This document shows positions 18,302-28,995 of a stretch of DNA of 64,000 bases, piece by piece. Below the pieces are notes generated by a model. It saw only the letters and a list, made by a program, of their open reading frames with translations. It was not told the DNA's origin and did not search any database. The stretch comes from Effusibacillus lacus (lineage in GTDB: Bacteria > Bacillota > Bacilli > Tumebacillales > Effusibacillaceae), in assembly GCF_002335525.1 (NCBI RefSeq), contig NZ_BDUF01000064.1, positions 29,041-93,040 on the forward strand. Reading direction: 5' to 3'. Both the position numbers and the translations under genes were made by a program. Position 1 is the first letter of the stretch, and each line of letters opens with the position of its first letter.

Positions 18302-19411
18302 TTAGTAAACTGCCTGTTGTGATTCTTTGTCAAAAATATGAGATTTGTTCATGTCAAACGCCAGACTGATTGTGGTGCCCGCCTTAATGTCCGCACGCGC
18401 ATCAACCCGTGCTGTCACCTGTTGGCCTTGAACGTCAAGGTAGAGATATTCTTCCGCGCCAAGCATCTCCACAACCTCAACCTCGGCCTGGATTGTTGCA
18501 TTGGAATAAGTCTCCAGATACATCGGTTCATCGTGAATGTTCTCCGGGCGGATTCCGAATACTACTTCTTTCCCGACAATCCCCTTGTCCCGCAGCACAC
18601 TGTAACGTCCTTCCGGAATCAGCAGGGTAACGCCTTGGGCACGAAAATAAATGGAACCTCCCTCTTCCACCAGCTTTCCGTTCAGGAAGTTCATGGCGGG
18701 CGAACCGATAAAGGAAGCAACAAACATGTTGGTCGGGTGGTTGTACAGTTCAACAGGAGTTCCGACTTGTTGGACAACGCCGTCTTTCATTACGACAATC
18801 CGGTCCCCCATCGTCATCGCTTCCGTTTGATCGTGGGTCACGTAGATAAAGGTGGTCTTAAGCCGTTTGTGCAGCTTTGAAATTTCCGTTCTCATCTGAA
18901 CGCGGAGTTTGGCGTCCAGGTTGGAAAGCGGTTCATCCATCAGGAACACTTGCGGTTCCCGGACAATTGCCCGTCCCAGAGCCACCCGTTGACGCTGACC
19001 GCCGGAAAGAGCCTTTGGCTTTCTGTCAAGCAGGTGCTCAATATCGAGAATCTTTGCCGCCTCACGCACCCGCCGGTCAATTTCCTGTTTGGAGAACTTA
19101 CGCAATTTCAAACCGAACGAAATGTTGTCATACACGTTCATGTGCGGATACAATGCATAGTTTTGGAACACCATCGCAATGTCGCGATCCTTAGGATGTA
19201 CATCATTGACCAGGCGGTCGCCGATCCACAGTTCCCCTTCGGAAATTTCCTCGAGTCCGGCTATCATCCGGAGAGTGGTGGACTTTCCGCAACCGGACGG
19301 CCCCACCAAAACAATAAATTCCTGATCCTGAATGTCGAGATGAAAATCTTTCACCGCTACCACGTCGCCCGCATAGCGCTTGTAGACATGTTTAAGCTGA
19401 ACACGTGCCAT
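18302..19411 (-). CDS. Multiple-sugar ABC transporter ATP-binding protein (MsmX/UgpC type)
   Basis: The 369-residue ATPase has Walker [10 protein letters not shown] near residue 39, the signature [14 protein letters not shown], Walker [13 protein letters not shown] and a C-terminal MalK-like regulatory domain of about 130 residues. No permease or binding protein lies nearby. MsmX of B. subtilis is such an orphan and powers several sugar importers, so a shared ATPase is likely. Its place beside hprK fits carbon-uptake control. Confidence 0.9.
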   Translation of the reverse strand: MARVQLKHVYKRYAGDVVAVKDFHLDIQDQEFIVLVGPSGCGKSTTLRMIAGLEEISEGELWIGDRLVNDVHPKDRDIAMVFQNYALYPHMNVYDNISFGLKLRKFSKQEIDRRVREAAKILDIEHLLDRKPKALSGGQRQRVALGRAIVREPQVFLMDEPLSNLDAKLRVQMRTEISKLHKRLKTTFIYVTHDQTEAMTMGDRIVVMKDGVVQQVGTPVELYNHPTNMFVASFIGSPAMNFLNGKLVEEGGSIYFRAQGVTLLIPEGRYSVLRDKGIVGKEVVFGIRPENIHDEPMYLETYSNATIQAEVEVVEMLGAEEYLYLDVQGQQVTARVDARADIKAGTTISLAFDMNKSHIFDKESQQAVY

Positions 19412-19504
19412 TTTGAGTTTCCCCCTCGGTCTTGTTTCACTATCTACTATAAGATGAAAACAGCGCCCATACTATTGGACGCTTTGCACGAAAGTGGACG
19501 ATCC

Positions 19505-20476
19505 TCATTGTGCATTCTGCTCATTCAGCAGCGCCAGTGCCAGCCACAACACCGCCAGATCTTCAAACCGCCGGATATCTTTACCGGTTATCTCGTAAAT
19601 TTTATCAATGCGGTAAAGAAGCGTGTTCCTGTGAATGAACAGGGCCCGTGCCGTTTCCGCCATATTTTGGCCGCGTTGCGCAAATGTATGGATGGTTTCC
19701 CTAAGATCTTGGGAAAGGCTGTTTCTTTCACATTCCGGCAGTACCTCTCCCAGATATGCCGCTTTGGCGTCAGGAGCAACCCCGTACAGCAAATGGGCCA
19801 CCCCCAAATTCCCGTAAAAATGCAGCGACTGTCCGGCACGAAACGCCTTGCCCGCCTTGAGAGCCACCTCTGCCTGCTTAACGGCTGCAGACAGCTCCTG
19901 AAAATTTGAAATCGGGGTGCTGACACCCAAACGGCCTGTCAAGTAAAGTTCCGCCATGAGGGTATCCGTCACTTTTTCACAAAGCGCCTTTAGTTCATTG
20001 GTGGTCTCCCCCTCGAGAAGAGGCAGGTAGAACCAGATCCTGTTGACCGCTGATTTGGCAAACACAACACCGTCCCGGTCGGACAGGATCTCTTCCAGCA
20101 GAATCAGCGGATCCTCGGATTCATTTCCCTGCAGTTCCATACAAGCAGCCACTGCAGGCAGCCGGATGTTCCATTGCTGACGACGGGATTCCCGCTCCAA
20201 CTGCTCCGCCTGCAGCCGGTTATCGATCAGTTGTTGAAACCATTGACCGGTTTGTCCCTTGCAGGACTCCGTATTCTTTTCCACCAACAATCGAACCAAC
20301 TGTACCAACTCCGGTGACAGTCCTTCTATGTCCAGGACAACGGATCGCCCGTATCCTGCCGGAAGCCGCACTTCCCCTTCCGTTGAACTGGCAACGTTGG
20401 AGGTCATTCCCTCCATTTCCGACTCCAGGCGGATTCGGTTTCCCAACACTTCCTTCAGTTCACGGAACCAGTCCAT
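19505..20476 (-). CDS. PucR/CdaR-type transcriptional regulator
   Basis: The 323-residue protein ends in an HTH_30 domain (NMAETARALFIHRNTLLYRIDKI), the signature of CdaR/PucR activators. Before it is a GGDEF-like CdaR middle domain. The inducer is unknown; family members respond to sugar diacids or purine metabolites. ATG 20476 has GGGGGG upstream. The msmX-like ATPase follows about 90 bp downstream, so the regulator may control carbon uptake genes; that is inference. Confidence 0.82.
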   Translation of the reverse strand: MDWFRELKEVLGNRIRLESEMEGMTSNVASSTEGEVRLPAGYGRSVVLDIEGLSPELVQLVRLLVEKNTESCKGQTGQWFQQLIDNRLQAEQLERESRRQQWNIRLPAVAACMELQGNESEDPLILLEEILSDRDGVVFAKSAVNRIWFYLPLLEGETTNELKALCEKVTDTLMAELYLTGRLGVSTPISNFQELSAAVKQAEVALKAGKAFRAGQSLHFYGNLGVAHLLYGVAPDAKAAYLGEVLPECERNSLSQDLRETIHTFAQRGQNMAETARALFIHRNTLLYRIDKIYEITGKDIRRFEDLAVLWLALALLNEQNAQ

Positions 20477-20498
20477 ACAGGTCCCCCCCTCAGCCCCG

Positions 20499-21323
20499 TC
20501 AAACTTGCAGAATAAAGCGGTCCAGCGCTTCCGCCACGCCATCCTGCTCATGGTGGCCCGTTATGTAATCAGCCGACCGCCGGATGGGTTCCGGCGCATT
20601 TTCCATGACGATTCCAAGCCCCGCATACTCAATCATATCAAGGTCATTGTAACTGTCCCCCATGGCAATCACCTGCTCCCGATTAATTCCCAGCCGCTGG
20701 ACAAGAAAATCCAAAGCTTGTCCTTTGGTTGCCTGCGGGTGAGTTACTTCCAGAAAATACGGCTTTGACTTAAACACATTGGCCCGGTCACCCAAAATCC
20801 GTTGGACTTCTTTGGCAAACCGGTCAAGAAAATCAGGATCACCCGAATAGAGAACTTTGGGTGTGCCACGTTTGGCAATCTCGTGCAAATCCGCCACTCT
20901 GTATGAAACTCCGACCAATTCAGCGTAGTCGCGAACATTCTTGTTTTCTTTCTGTGTATAAAGTGCGTCATCCGCATACGCCTGTACATGAAGGCCACTT
21001 GTTTTCGCCAGATCAATGGCTGCCAGTGCGACATCGGGTTCCAATAGTTTTTCGTACAAGACCTCACCCGTAAGCGATGTCTTGATCAGCGCACCCTGAT
21101 AGGTGATTAATGGAACATCCAGTTCAAGTTGCCTGGCAAAACGGCTTGCAGAAGCATACATACGGCCTGTTGCAATTGTAACCGTAACCCCTCGTTTAAT
21201 TGTAAGCCGGATTGCCTCCCGGTTGCGTTCCGAAATCGATAAATCCTGCCGAAGCAAAGTATCGTCCAGATCGATTGCCACAAGCTTATATCGGGTGTGA
21301 ATATCTGTTGTTTCTCGGGCCAT
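20499..21323 (-). CDS. Cof-type HAD-IIB family phosphatase
   Basis: The 274-residue protein has the HAD nucleophile motif VAIDLDDTLL, motif II VTIATGR, a C2 cap domain and the C-terminal GDSYNDLDMIEYAG motif. Cof-type members act on sugar phosphates, FMN or similar; the substrate cannot be read from sequence. The start at ATG 21323 is the best placed one before the HAD strand, but its ribosome site is weak. Confidence 0.88.
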   Translation of the reverse strand: MARETTDIHTRYKLVAIDLDDTLLRQDLSISERNREAIRLTIKRGVTVTIATGRMYASASRFARQLELDVPLITYQGALIKTSLTGEVLYEKLLEPDVALAAIDLAKTSGLHVQAYADDALYTQKENKNVRDYAELVGVSYRVADLHEIAKRGTPKVLYSGDPDFLDRFAKEVQRILGDRANVFKSKPYFLEVTHPQATKGQALDFLVQRLGINREQVIAMGDSYNDLDMIEYAGLGIVMENAPEPIRRSADYITGHHEQDGVAEALDRFILQV

Positions 21324-21388
21324 GATAGTTGATTCGCTCCATTCCTCCTCAGTTTCACTTACTATATCGCAAATCGGGACAAAAAGAA

Positions 21389-21418
21389 AAGGCGGCCGCA
21401 ATGAATACTGACCGCCTT
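21389..21418 (-). terminator. Terminator after yvlD
   Basis: AAGGCGGTC and GGCCGCCTT pair on the minus strand and are followed by TTCTTTTT. Confidence 0.8.
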
Positions 21419-21438
21419 GTCTTTGATTGCTCGGGGTT

Positions 21439-21786
21439 TTACTCGGTAAAAAGGTTCAGAATTGCCGATACTATCGACAGTACAATGGCTCCGAAGAATG
21501 CGGCAAAAAACCCGTCCACAGTAAAACCGGGTGTAAACCAATCCACCAGTTTAAGCATCAGGGCGTTGATAATCAGCCCGAAGATCCCTAATGTCAAAAC
21601 AGTAACAGGCAGTGCCAAAAGCCGAACTATCGGTTTGACAATCAGATTGACAACCCCAAGGATCAATCCGGCCCAGATAGCTGACAGAACACCTTCGGTG
21701 CCGGAGGCAAAAGAAATCCCGTCAAACATCCATGCCACTATGACAAGGGCAAGGGCATTGAGCAGAATTCGGATCACGATTCCCAC
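21439..21786 (-). CDS. yvlD: YvlD-like four-helix membrane protein (phage holin 4 superfamily)
   Basis: This 115-residue protein is almost entirely four transmembrane helices with the motif GLIINALMLKLVDWFTPGF near the third. It belongs to the family annotated as Mycobacterial 4TMS phage holin, of which YvlD in B. subtilis is a member. Members are chromosomal and not tied to prophages; cell-envelope stress is the usual context. The PspC gene upstream reproduces yvlC-yvlD. Confidence 0.88.
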   Translation of the reverse strand: MGIVIRILLNALALVIVAWMFDGISFASGTEGVLSAIWAGLILGVVNLIVKPIVRLLALPVTVLTLGIFGLIINALMLKLVDWFTPGFTVDGFFAAFFGAIVLSIVSAILNLFTE

Positions 21787-21829
21787 TTTTTCACCTCCTG
21801 CATCACCTGTCTGAAGTGGGCCATTCCCA

Positions 21830-22018
21830 TCAGTTCTCGTTCGGAATGATCAGAATCAGGAGCAAATACACCAGAATTCCGGGAAAAGCGGCTGTCAGGA
21901 TGGAAAGAAGCACGTAAGCCACTCTTACAACAGTTGGGTCCACATCAAAATATTCCGCAATCCCACCACAAACTCCTGCAATCATCCGTTGTCTCCGGGA
22001 ACGCACGAGCTTTTTCAT
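21830..22018 (-). CDS. yvlC: PspC-domain protein YvlC
   Basis: The 62-residue protein is a single PspC domain: RMIAGVCGGIAEYFDVDPTV followed by one hydrophobic helix. PspC proteins are membrane-stress sensors. It is 43 bp before yvlD and probably cotranscribed. The ATG has a clear start context after the AGGGGTG stretch. Confidence 0.9.
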   Translation of the reverse strand: MKKLVRSRRQRMIAGVCGGIAEYFDVDPTVVRVAYVLLSILTAAFPGILVYLLLILIIPNEN

Positions 22019-22175
22019 TTACAAACACCCCTCGTCCATGTCTTCGTTTTGATATACGATTGATCACACAATAAGTTTCACTCTTTAAATTAGACGACAG
22101 GTAGACACGATATCCCTTCAAGCACAATGGCTTAGCCATTTACCGTTCCCGTCTTCGCTTCCATAACTTCTAACA

Positions 22176-22210
22176 GATGAAGCCACTATGACTGTCATAG
22201 TGGCTTCATC
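22176..22210 (-). terminator. Hairpin after uvrA
   Basis: A perfect 16-bp stem with a 3-nt loop lies nine bases past the uvrA stop. The T run is poor, so it may also protect the mRNA end. Confidence 0.7.
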
Positions 22211-22218
22211 ATCATCGT

Positions 22219-25104
22219 TTAGGATACGGCCGTCTTGGCTTTGGATTTTTGTTTGTCTCTCTTTGTCTTGGAACGCTGTTTATCCCTCTCCAGAATCGGT
22301 CCCAAAAAGGCTCCCGTGTGGGATGCCGCAACTTTTGCAACCTGTTCCGGAGTGCCAGTCGCAACAATCGTACCTCCCTTGTCGCCGCCTTCCGGCCCAA
22401 GGTCAATCAGATAATCAGCCGTCTTGATCACATCCAGATTGTGTTCAATCACCAATACGGAATCCCCCCCATCCACAAGCCGCTGAAGAACCTGCAGCAA
22501 CCGTTCGATGTCTGCGATGTGCAGACCGGTGGTCGGTTCATCCAGGATGTACATGGTTCGTCCGTTGCTGCGCCTGTGCAGTTCAGAAGCCAGCTTCACC
22601 CGTTGGGCTTCCCCTCCGGATAACGTGGTGGCCGGTTGACCCAACCGGATATACCCCAGGCCGACATCAAACAGGGTCTGCAATTTACGTTGAATGCGCG
22701 GGACATTCTTGAAGAACTCAAGGGCATCTTCCACGGTCATGTCCAATACGTCCGCGATACTTTTGCCCTTGTATTTCACTTCCAGGGTCTCCCGGTTATA
22801 GCGCCGACCTTTGCAGACCTCACACGGTACGTAAACATCCGGCAGGAAGTGCATTTCAATCTTGATGATTCCGTCGCCACGGCAGGCTTCACATCGTCCT
22901 CCCTTTACATTGAAGGAAAACCGGCCTTTTTTGTATCCGCGAATCTTTGCTTCGTTGGTGGTGGCAAACACATCCCGGATATCATCAAACACACCGGTGT
23001 AGGTTGCCGGGTTGGACCGCGGGGTCCGTCCGATCGGTGATTGGTCGATATCGATTACTTTATCCAGATGCTCCAGACCGGTGATCTTTTTATGGGCACC
23101 CGCTTTGGTTCTCGCTCCGTTCAAATGATGAGCCAAAGCCTTATGCAGGATTTCGTTGACCAGGGTGGATTTGCCGGATCCTGACACCCCCGTCACACAA
23201 CTGAAAACACCCAGAGGAAACTTGACGGAAATATTCTTCAGGTTATTCTCTGTTGCACCCTGGATTTCAATCCATTTGCCGTTTGGCTTTCGCCTTTTCT
23301 CAGGCACAGGAATCATCTTTTTGCCGGACAGGTATTGTCCTGTCAACGAATTCTCGTCATTCATCACGTCCTCGGGTGTTCCCTGCGCCACAATGCGCCC
23401 GCCGTGGATGCCCGCTCCCGGCCCGATATCGATAATCCAGTCGGATGCCAGCATTGTATCTTCGTCATGTTCCACTACGATCAGCGTGTTTCCGAGATCG
23501 CGCATGTGTTCAAGGGTACGAATCAAACGGGCATTGTCCCGTTGGTGCAAGCCAATCGACGGTTCGTCCAGTACATACAGTACACCCGTCAATGCCGATC
23601 CAATCTGAGTGGCCAAACGGATACGCTGGGCTTCCCCGCCGGACAGAGTGCCAGCCGCACGGCTGAGAGACAGATAATCCAAGCCAACATTGCGCAGGAA
23701 GCCGAGGCGGGATCGAATTTCCTTAAGGATCAGTCGGGCAATCGCCTCTTCCTTCTCAGTCAACTGCAGATTCTCAAAGTAGTCCAATGCCTCGTTCACC
23801 GACAGACGAGTAACCTGGGAAATGTTATAGCCATGAATCCTGACTGCCAGCACCTCCGGCTTCAAACGGTCTCCGTTGCAGGCCGGGCAGGGCTTGGCGC
23901 TCATGTATTCCTCAATGAACTCACGGATGTAGTCGGACGCGGTCTCACGATAACGCCGTTCCAAATTCGGAATCAAGCCTTCGAAGAACACTTCCGCCAC
24001 CTTGGTTTGACCAAAATCATTTTCATAGTGGAAGCGAATCTTTTCTCCAGGAGCGCCATACAGCAGTTTCGCCAGTCTCTCCTGAGGGATTTCCTCAACG
24101 GGAACATTCATTTTGATCCCAAAATGTTTACAGGCGGATGCCAACAATTGAGGGTAGTAATTGGACGCCGTCCCCGCCCAGGGAACCAGAGCCCCTTCTT
24201 CCAACGTCTTTGAACGGTCAGGGATCACAAGATCAGGATCCACTTCCATATTCGTGCCCAACCCGGAACAGGTTCCACATGCACCGTAAGGGGAGTTGAA
24301 AGAAAACATCCGCGGACTCAGTTCTTCCACTGAGAATCCACATTCCGGGCAGCCCAGGTTCTGGGAGAAGACCATTTCCTCTCCGTCCACAACACCAACA
24401 ACCACCGATCCCCCTGCAAGGTTCAGGGCTGTTTCCAATGAATCGGCCAAACGTGTGGCGACGTCGTCCTTTACAACAATTCTGTCTACCACCGCTTCGA
24501 TCGTATGCTTTTTGTTCTTTTCGAGCACGATCTTTTCTGACAGATCCCGAATCTCGCCATCTACACGGACACGAACAAAGCCTTGCTTGGCGATATCCTC
24601 CAGCAGTTTGCTGTGTTCCCCCTTGCGTCCCCTGACAAGCGGCGCAAAGATCTGGATCTTCGTCCTTTCAGGCAGTTCCAGAACCCGATCCACCATCTGT
24701 TCTACAGTCTGAGAAGAGATGGGAATGTCACAGTTCGGACAAAACGGCTGTCCGATACGCGCGAACAACAGCCGCAAATAATCGTAGATTTCAGTTACCG
24801 TTCCCACCGTAGAACGGGGATTGCGGCTTGTGGTCTTCTGGTCGATGGAAATGGCCGGGGACAACCCGTCGATCGAATCGACATCCGGTTTGTCCATCTG
24901 GCCCAAAAACTGCCTGGCATAGGCGGAAAGGGATTCCACATACCGGCGCTGTCCTTCCGCGTATATGGTGTCGAATGCCAGCGAGGACTTACCCGAGCCG
25001 CTAAGTCCTGTCAGCACAACCAGTTTATCCCTTGGGATCTGGACGTCGATGTTTTTCAGATTATGGGCACGTGCACCCTTGATTACGATATATTCTTGTG
25101 CCAT
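22219..25104 (-). CDS. uvrA: Excinuclease ABC subunit A
   Basis: UvrA is the damage-sensing ATPase of nucleotide excision repair and loads UvrB. The 961-residue product has two ABC modules. Walker [11 protein letters not shown] lies near residue 31 and [10 protein letters not shown] near 643. Two [21 protein letters not shown] signatures and Cys-rich zinc fingers (CPNC, CPEC; CEAC, CEVC) are visible. The C terminus has a Lys/Arg/Ser-rich tail ([16 protein letters not shown]) past the second ABC. It follows uvrB by 125 bp. Confidence 0.98.
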   Translation of the reverse strand: MAQEYIVIKGARAHNLKNIDVQIPRDKLVVLTGLSGSGKSSLAFDTIYAEGQRRYVESLSAYARQFLGQMDKPDVDSIDGLSPAISIDQKTTSRNPRSTVGTVTEIYDYLRLLFARIGQPFCPNCDIPISSQTVEQMVDRVLELPERTKIQIFAPLVRGRKGEHSKLLEDIAKQGFVRVRVDGEIRDLSEKIVLEKNKKHTIEAVVDRIVVKDDVATRLADSLETALNLAGGSVVVGVVDGEEMVFSQNLGCPECGFSVEELSPRMFSFNSPYGACGTCSGLGTNMEVDPDLVIPDRSKTLEEGALVPWAGTASNYYPQLLASACKHFGIKMNVPVEEIPQERLAKLLYGAPGEKIRFHYENDFGQTKVAEVFFEGLIPNLERRYRETASDYIREFIEEYMSAKPCPACNGDRLKPEVLAVRIHGYNISQVTRLSVNEALDYFENLQLTEKEEAIARLILKEIRSRLGFLRNVGLDYLSLSRAAGTLSGGEAQRIRLATQIGSALTGVLYVLDEPSIGLHQRDNARLIRTLEHMRDLGNTLIVVEHDEDTMLASDWIIDIGPGAGIHGGRIVAQGTPEDVMNDENSLTGQYLSGKKMIPVPEKRRKPNGKWIEIQGATENNLKNISVKFPLGVFSCVTGVSGSGKSTLVNEILHKALAHHLNGARTKAGAHKKITGLEHLDKVIDIDQSPIGRTPRSNPATYTGVFDDIRDVFATTNEAKIRGYKKGRFSFNVKGGRCEACRGDGIIKIEMHFLPDVYVPCEVCKGRRYNRETLEVKYKGKSIADVLDMTVEDALEFFKNVPRIQRKLQTLFDVGLGYIRLGQPATTLSGGEAQRVKLASELHRRSNGRTMYILDEPTTGLHIADIERLLQVLQRLVDGGDSVLVIEHNLDVIKTADYLIDLGPEGGDKGGTIVATGTPEQVAKVAASHTGAFLGPILERDKQRSKTKRDKQKSKAKTAVS

Positions 25105-25147
25105 AAAGTTCTCCTTTTCTGCACATTTCTACATTTCCCGGGAAAAA

Positions 25148-25197
25148 TGTCGAACCGGCAACCATTCGAGTCGAGAATTGCAATTTCCGGTTCGACA
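25148..25197. repeat. 11-bp inverted repeat between uvrB and uvrA
   Basis: TGTCGAACCGG and CCGGTTCGACA are exact complements enclosing 28 bp, which holds a smaller ATTC/GAAT pair. It lies in the uvrB-uvrA gap and could fold in the message. Confidence 0.6.
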
Positions 25198-25229
25198 TCT
25201 GTCGCAACCGATTCTCAGCTTTCCGTCTC

Positions 25230-27218
25230 TTAGGAAGCGGACAATTCCAGTATAATGTCGCGAAGCTCAGCTGCACGTTCAAACTGCAAAGCTTTGGCAG
25301 CCTCTTTCATTTCCTTCTCCAGCGTCTTGATCAACTGCTCACGCTCTTTCTTCGACATCTTGTCAACATTCTTCTTCACATTGTATTCCGTTTTCGTTTC
25401 GGCCGCCTTGGTTGCTTCGATCACGTCACGAACAGCCTTGCGAACCGTTTGCGGAGTGATTCCATGCTCCTTGTTGTAAGCTTCCTGAATACTTCGTCGG
25501 CGATTGGTTTCATCAATCGCTACTTTCATTGACTTGGTAATCGTATCCGCGTACATGATGACATGACCGTCTGCATTACGGGCAGCCCGGCCAATCGTCT
25601 GGATCAGGGATCTCTCCGCCCGCAGGAAGCCTTCCTTGTCTGCGTCAAGAATGGCTACCAGAGAAACTTCCGGCAAGTCCAATCCCTCCCGCAGCAGGTT
25701 GATGCCGATCAACACATCGAAAACACCCATTCGCAAATCCCGAAGTATCATCATACGTTCCAGTGTTTTGATGTCCGAGTGCAAATAACGGACCTTAATC
25801 CCCAGTTCCTTGAAGTAATCTGTCAGGTCTTCCGCCATTTTCTTCGTCAGTGTGGTGACAAGGACCCGTTCATCCCGCTTGATCCGCTTGTTGATTTCAC
25901 CTACCAGATCGTCAATCTGGCCCTTGATCGGACGCACCTCGATTCGAGGATCGATAAGTCCTGTCGGCCGAATGATCTGTTCCACAACTTGTTCAGCATG
26001 TTCCAGTTCATAGTCACCCGGTGTTGCCGATACATGGATCACCTGGTTCATTCGCCGCTCAAACTCTTCAAATTTCAGCGGCCGGTTGTCCGCCGCTGAA
26101 GGCAGGCGGAAGCCGTGCTCAATCAGCGTCAACTTGCGGTTGCGGTCTCCGTTATACATTCCGCCGACTTGCGGAACAGCAACGTGGGATTCATCAATGA
26201 TCAGCAGATAATCCTTGGGAAAATAGTCAAGCAACGTATTGGGAGCTGATCCTGCCGGTCGTCCTTCCAGATGGCGGGAATAGTTTTCAATACCTGAGCA
26301 GAACCCGATCTCCGCCATCATTTCCAGATCATAATTGGTGCGCTGCTCCAGCCGCTGTGCTTCCAGGAGCTTGCCGGCATCCCGCAGCTCCGCCAATCTT
26401 GTTTCCAGTTCCGCCCGGATGCTTTCGATCGCCCGCTGCATCTTGTCGCCGGAGGTAACGAAGTGGGAAGCCGGAAAGATGGCAATGTGCTGTCGGGCAC
26501 CCACAATTTCGCCTGTTACCACATCAATTTCCGTGATCCGTTCAATCTCATCCCCGAACAATTCCACGCGAAAAGCTTTTTCGCTGCGGGATGCCGGGAA
26601 GATTTCCAACACGTCGCCGCGAACGCGGAACGTACCCCGGATAAAATTGATATCGTTTCGTTCATACTGCATTTCGACAAGCTTCCGCAAGATGTCGTTC
26701 CTTGGTTTCTCCATTCCCACACGAAGCGACAGGACGTGAGCCGCATATTCGGTGGGACTTCCCAATCCGTAAATGGAAGACACCGATCCCACCACAATCA
26801 CGTCGTTCCGTTCCAGCAACGAACTGGTTGCCGAGTGGCGCAGTTTGTCGATCTCGTCATTGATCTTGGCGTCTTTCTCAATATAAGTATCGGAAGAAGG
26901 TATATACGCTTCCGGCTGGTAGTAATCGTAGTAGGAAACAAAAAACTCCACCGCGTTTTCCGGAAAAAACTCCTTGAATTCGGCTGCCAGCTGGGCTGCC
27001 AATGTTTTGTTGGGCGCCAGCACCAGAGTCGGTTTGTTTACTTTTGCAATCACGTTTGCCATCGTAAAGGTTTTTCCGGAACCGGTCACCCCAAGCAGCA
27101 CCTGCTGCTTCATGCCGGATCGGATCCCATTGACCAGAGCATCAATCGCTTTAGGCTGGTCACCCCGCGGGGCATATTCCGATTTCAGCTTAAAAACGCC
27201 AGTCCGTTCCGCCATCAT
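25230..27218 (-). CDS. uvrB: Excinuclease ABC subunit B
   Basis: UvrB is the helicase-like protein that verifies damage and recruits UvrC. The 662-residue product has Walker [11 protein letters not shown], the beta-hairpin region [21 protein letters not shown], the DEAD-like DESH box ([10 protein letters not shown]), C-terminal helicase motifs ([10 protein letters not shown]) and a final UVR domain ([20 protein letters not shown]). I start at ATG 27218, preceded by GGGTGG; a second ATG follows immediately. Confidence 0.97.
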   Translation of the reverse strand: MMAERTGVFKLKSEYAPRGDQPKAIDALVNGIRSGMKQQVLLGVTGSGKTFTMANVIAKVNKPTLVLAPNKTLAAQLAAEFKEFFPENAVEFFVSYYDYYQPEAYIPSSDTYIEKDAKINDEIDKLRHSATSSLLERNDVIVVGSVSSIYGLGSPTEYAAHVLSLRVGMEKPRNDILRKLVEMQYERNDINFIRGTFRVRGDVLEIFPASRSEKAFRVELFGDEIERITEIDVVTGEIVGARQHIAIFPASHFVTSGDKMQRAIESIRAELETRLAELRDAGKLLEAQRLEQRTNYDLEMMAEIGFCSGIENYSRHLEGRPAGSAPNTLLDYFPKDYLLIIDESHVAVPQVGGMYNGDRNRKLTLIEHGFRLPSAADNRPLKFEEFERRMNQVIHVSATPGDYELEHAEQVVEQIIRPTGLIDPRIEVRPIKGQIDDLVGEINKRIKRDERVLVTTLTKKMAEDLTDYFKELGIKVRYLHSDIKTLERMMILRDLRMGVFDVLIGINLLREGLDLPEVSLVAILDADKEGFLRAERSLIQTIGRAARNADGHVIMYADTITKSMKVAIDETNRRRSIQEAYNKEHGITPQTVRKAVRDVIEATKAAETKTEYNVKKNVDKMSKKEREQLIKTLEKEMKEAAKALQFERAAELRDIILELSAS

Positions 27219-27310
27219 CCCCACCCTTTCTCCATAGAGTCCATTATACAAAATTCCGAACCTCAGGTTACATAATATTTTTATTTAGGCACTGTATTCG
27301 ATCTGAACCC

Positions 27311-27322
27311 GAACTACTGTTC
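27311..27322. promoter_or_regulatory. LexA (DinR) box upstream of uvrB
   Basis: GAAC-TACT-GTTC matches the Bacilli SOS box GAAC-N4-GTTC exactly. It lies about 95 bp before the uvrB start, next to a TACAAT -10-like element. uvrBA is an SOS operon in B. subtilis. Confidence 0.8.
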
Positions 27323-27367
27323 TATTGTACCGAAAATGTTTTGCAAAATCCAGTTCAGTGCAAAAAA

Positions 27368-27396
27368 GGAGCCAACCGGCTGATTCCGGTCGCTCC
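27368..27396 (-). terminator. Terminator after motB
   Basis: GGAGC-GACCGG pairs with CCGGTTGGCTCC on the minus strand with one bulge and is followed by six T residues. Confidence 0.8.
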
Positions 27397-27411
27397 CCTT
27401 TGTTCCATCGC

Positions 27412-28167
27412 TTATTTTATCTGATTTCGCATGATGATAATGTTGACTCGACGATTGGCCGCACGGCCCTCCGGCGTATTGTTGTCTGCCACCGGCTGGT
27501 ACTCCCCAAACCCCGTCGCTGATAAGAGTTCGGATTTGATCCCTTCGCTTTGCAGGTAATACAAGACATTCAAGGCCCGGGCGGCGGACAGGTCAAAATT
27601 CGACCGGAACTGGTCGTTATGAATCGGAATATTGTCCGTATGCCCTTCCACCGAGATTTTGTTCGGCATTACCTTTAGAAATGGCGCCAGACCGGAAAGA
27701 ATTTTTTCCGCATCTTTCTTTAATACGGCTGATCCCGTGTCAAACAAGGCAACGTCCCGCAGTGTGAGTTGTAAGCCTTTTTGTTCGGTCAGTTCCACCA
27801 TGACCTTGTCCTGCAGCCCGTTTTGCTGAATATGCTGCTTGAGTTTTTCCTCCGCGTCCTTCAGCCGCTGGTTCTCTTCCACCATCTTCTGGCTCGCTTC
27901 CAGGACTTTTTTGTCCACCGATTGTCCCGACTCGTTGGGTTGTCCGTAGGATTTTTCAAACTTGGTCCGCATTACCCCGGTAGACCCGTCATAAAACGAC
28001 TGGTTCAGAGAGATGGCCAATTGTTCGTATCTGGTGACATCGATTTTTGACAGGGCATACAGCACAACGAAGAAAATCATCAATAGCGTGATCAGGTCCG
28101 CATAGGTCAGCAGCCAGCGTTCGAGGTTGTCGTGCCCGCCCCCATGCTGCTTACGCCGTCTCGACAT
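27412..28167 (-). CDS. motB: Flagellar stator protein MotB (MotB/MotS type)
   Basis: MotB is the peptidoglycan-binding half of the stator. The 251-residue product has a basic N terminus, one membrane helix at about 19-38 with the ion-binding Asp in TYADLITLLM, and an OmpA-like domain over the last 130 residues (SVEGHTDNIPI, FDLSAARALNVLYYLQ). It overlaps motA by 17 bases. Whether protons or sodium drive it cannot be settled here. No other flagellar gene is near. Confidence 0.92.
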   Translation of the reverse strand: MSRRRKQHGGGHDNLERWLLTYADLITLLMIFFVVLYALSKIDVTRYEQLAISLNQSFYDGSTGVMRTKFEKSYGQPNESGQSVDKKVLEASQKMVEENQRLKDAEEKLKQHIQQNGLQDKVMVELTEQKGLQLTLRDVALFDTGSAVLKKDAEKILSGLAPFLKVMPNKISVEGHTDNIPIHNDQFRSNFDLSAARALNVLYYLQSEGIKSELLSATGFGEYQPVADNNTPEGRAANRRVNIIIMRNQIK

Positions 28168-28957
28168 TGGTTCCGCCTACCTCTCGTTCAGCTGCCTCAT
28201 TCTTTGTACGGCTTGTGGGCGCCAGGAACACTTTCAGCTTCTGGGCCAGTATGTTCGGATTCTCACCGGCCTGAATCGATAGGATTCCTTCAATCATCAG
28301 TTCGCGAATCAACACTTCCTGTTTGCTTCGCACTTTAAGCTTATTGGCGATTGGCAGCCAGGCAAGGTTGGCGGATGCTACACCGTATAACGTTGCAATG
28401 AAAGCAAGGGCGATGGCAGGCCCCAATTTGGCGGCGTCTTCCAGGTTCGACAACACGTGCACCAGTCCCATCACGGTTCCGATAATCCCCATGGTGGGTG
28501 CAAAGCCGCCCATTTGTTCAAAGATCTGGGCACCCTTGTTATGACGTTCTTCGATAAAGGAGAGTTCCGTTTCCATGATGCTGCGGACAAGCTCCGGGTC
28601 CACCCCGTCCACGACAAGTCTTACCCCATTTTTGAAAAACTCGTCATCATAAGTATCAATCTTTTCTTCCAGGGCGAGAATCCCTTCCCGTCGGGCAATC
28701 GTCGCCAGAATCACCAATTCGTCGATCACCTCCAGCGGATCCCTTGACTTGTGAGTGAATGCGATCTTTAAGATCTTCGGGATCTGTTTCAATTGTTCCA
28801 TTGGCGTGCTCACCATCAGGGCTGCAAATGTTCCGCCAAACACGATCATGGCGGCCGTTATCTGGAACAGGGACGTGATATGTCCACCCTCCATGACAAA
28901 GGCACCGCCCAAGAAACCGACACCAAGAATCAAGCCCAGGATCGTTGTGATATCCAT
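28151..28957 (-). CDS. motA: Flagellar stator protein MotA (MotA/MotP type)
   Basis: MotA forms the ion channel with MotB and contacts the rotor. The 268-residue protein begins MDITTILGLILGVGFLGGAF, has four membrane helices, a cytoplasmic loop with charged residues, and the signature FAPTMGIIGTVMGLVHVLSNL before the third helix. AGGAGGAAGCAGAG precedes ATG 28957; a longer frame upstream lacks such a site. Confidence 0.93.
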   Translation of the reverse strand: MDITTILGLILGVGFLGGAFVMEGGHITSLFQITAAMIVFGGTFAALMVSTPMEQLKQIPKILKIAFTHKSRDPLEVIDELVILATIARREGILALEEKIDTYDDEFFKNGVRLVVDGVDPELVRSIMETELSFIEERHNKGAQIFEQMGGFAPTMGIIGTVMGLVHVLSNLEDAAKLGPAIALAFIATLYGVASANLAWLPIANKLKVRSKQEVLIRELMIEGILSIQAGENPNILAQKLKVFLAPTSRTKNEAAEREVGGTNVETA

Positions 28958-28995
28958 CTCTGCTTCCTCCTGTTGCAAAACGAATTTGAGAGTGC

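Noticed and set aside
21439-21786. Prophage holin
   Set aside because: The family name includes phage holin, but the gene is part of the chromosomal yvlC-yvlD pair and no phage gene is near.
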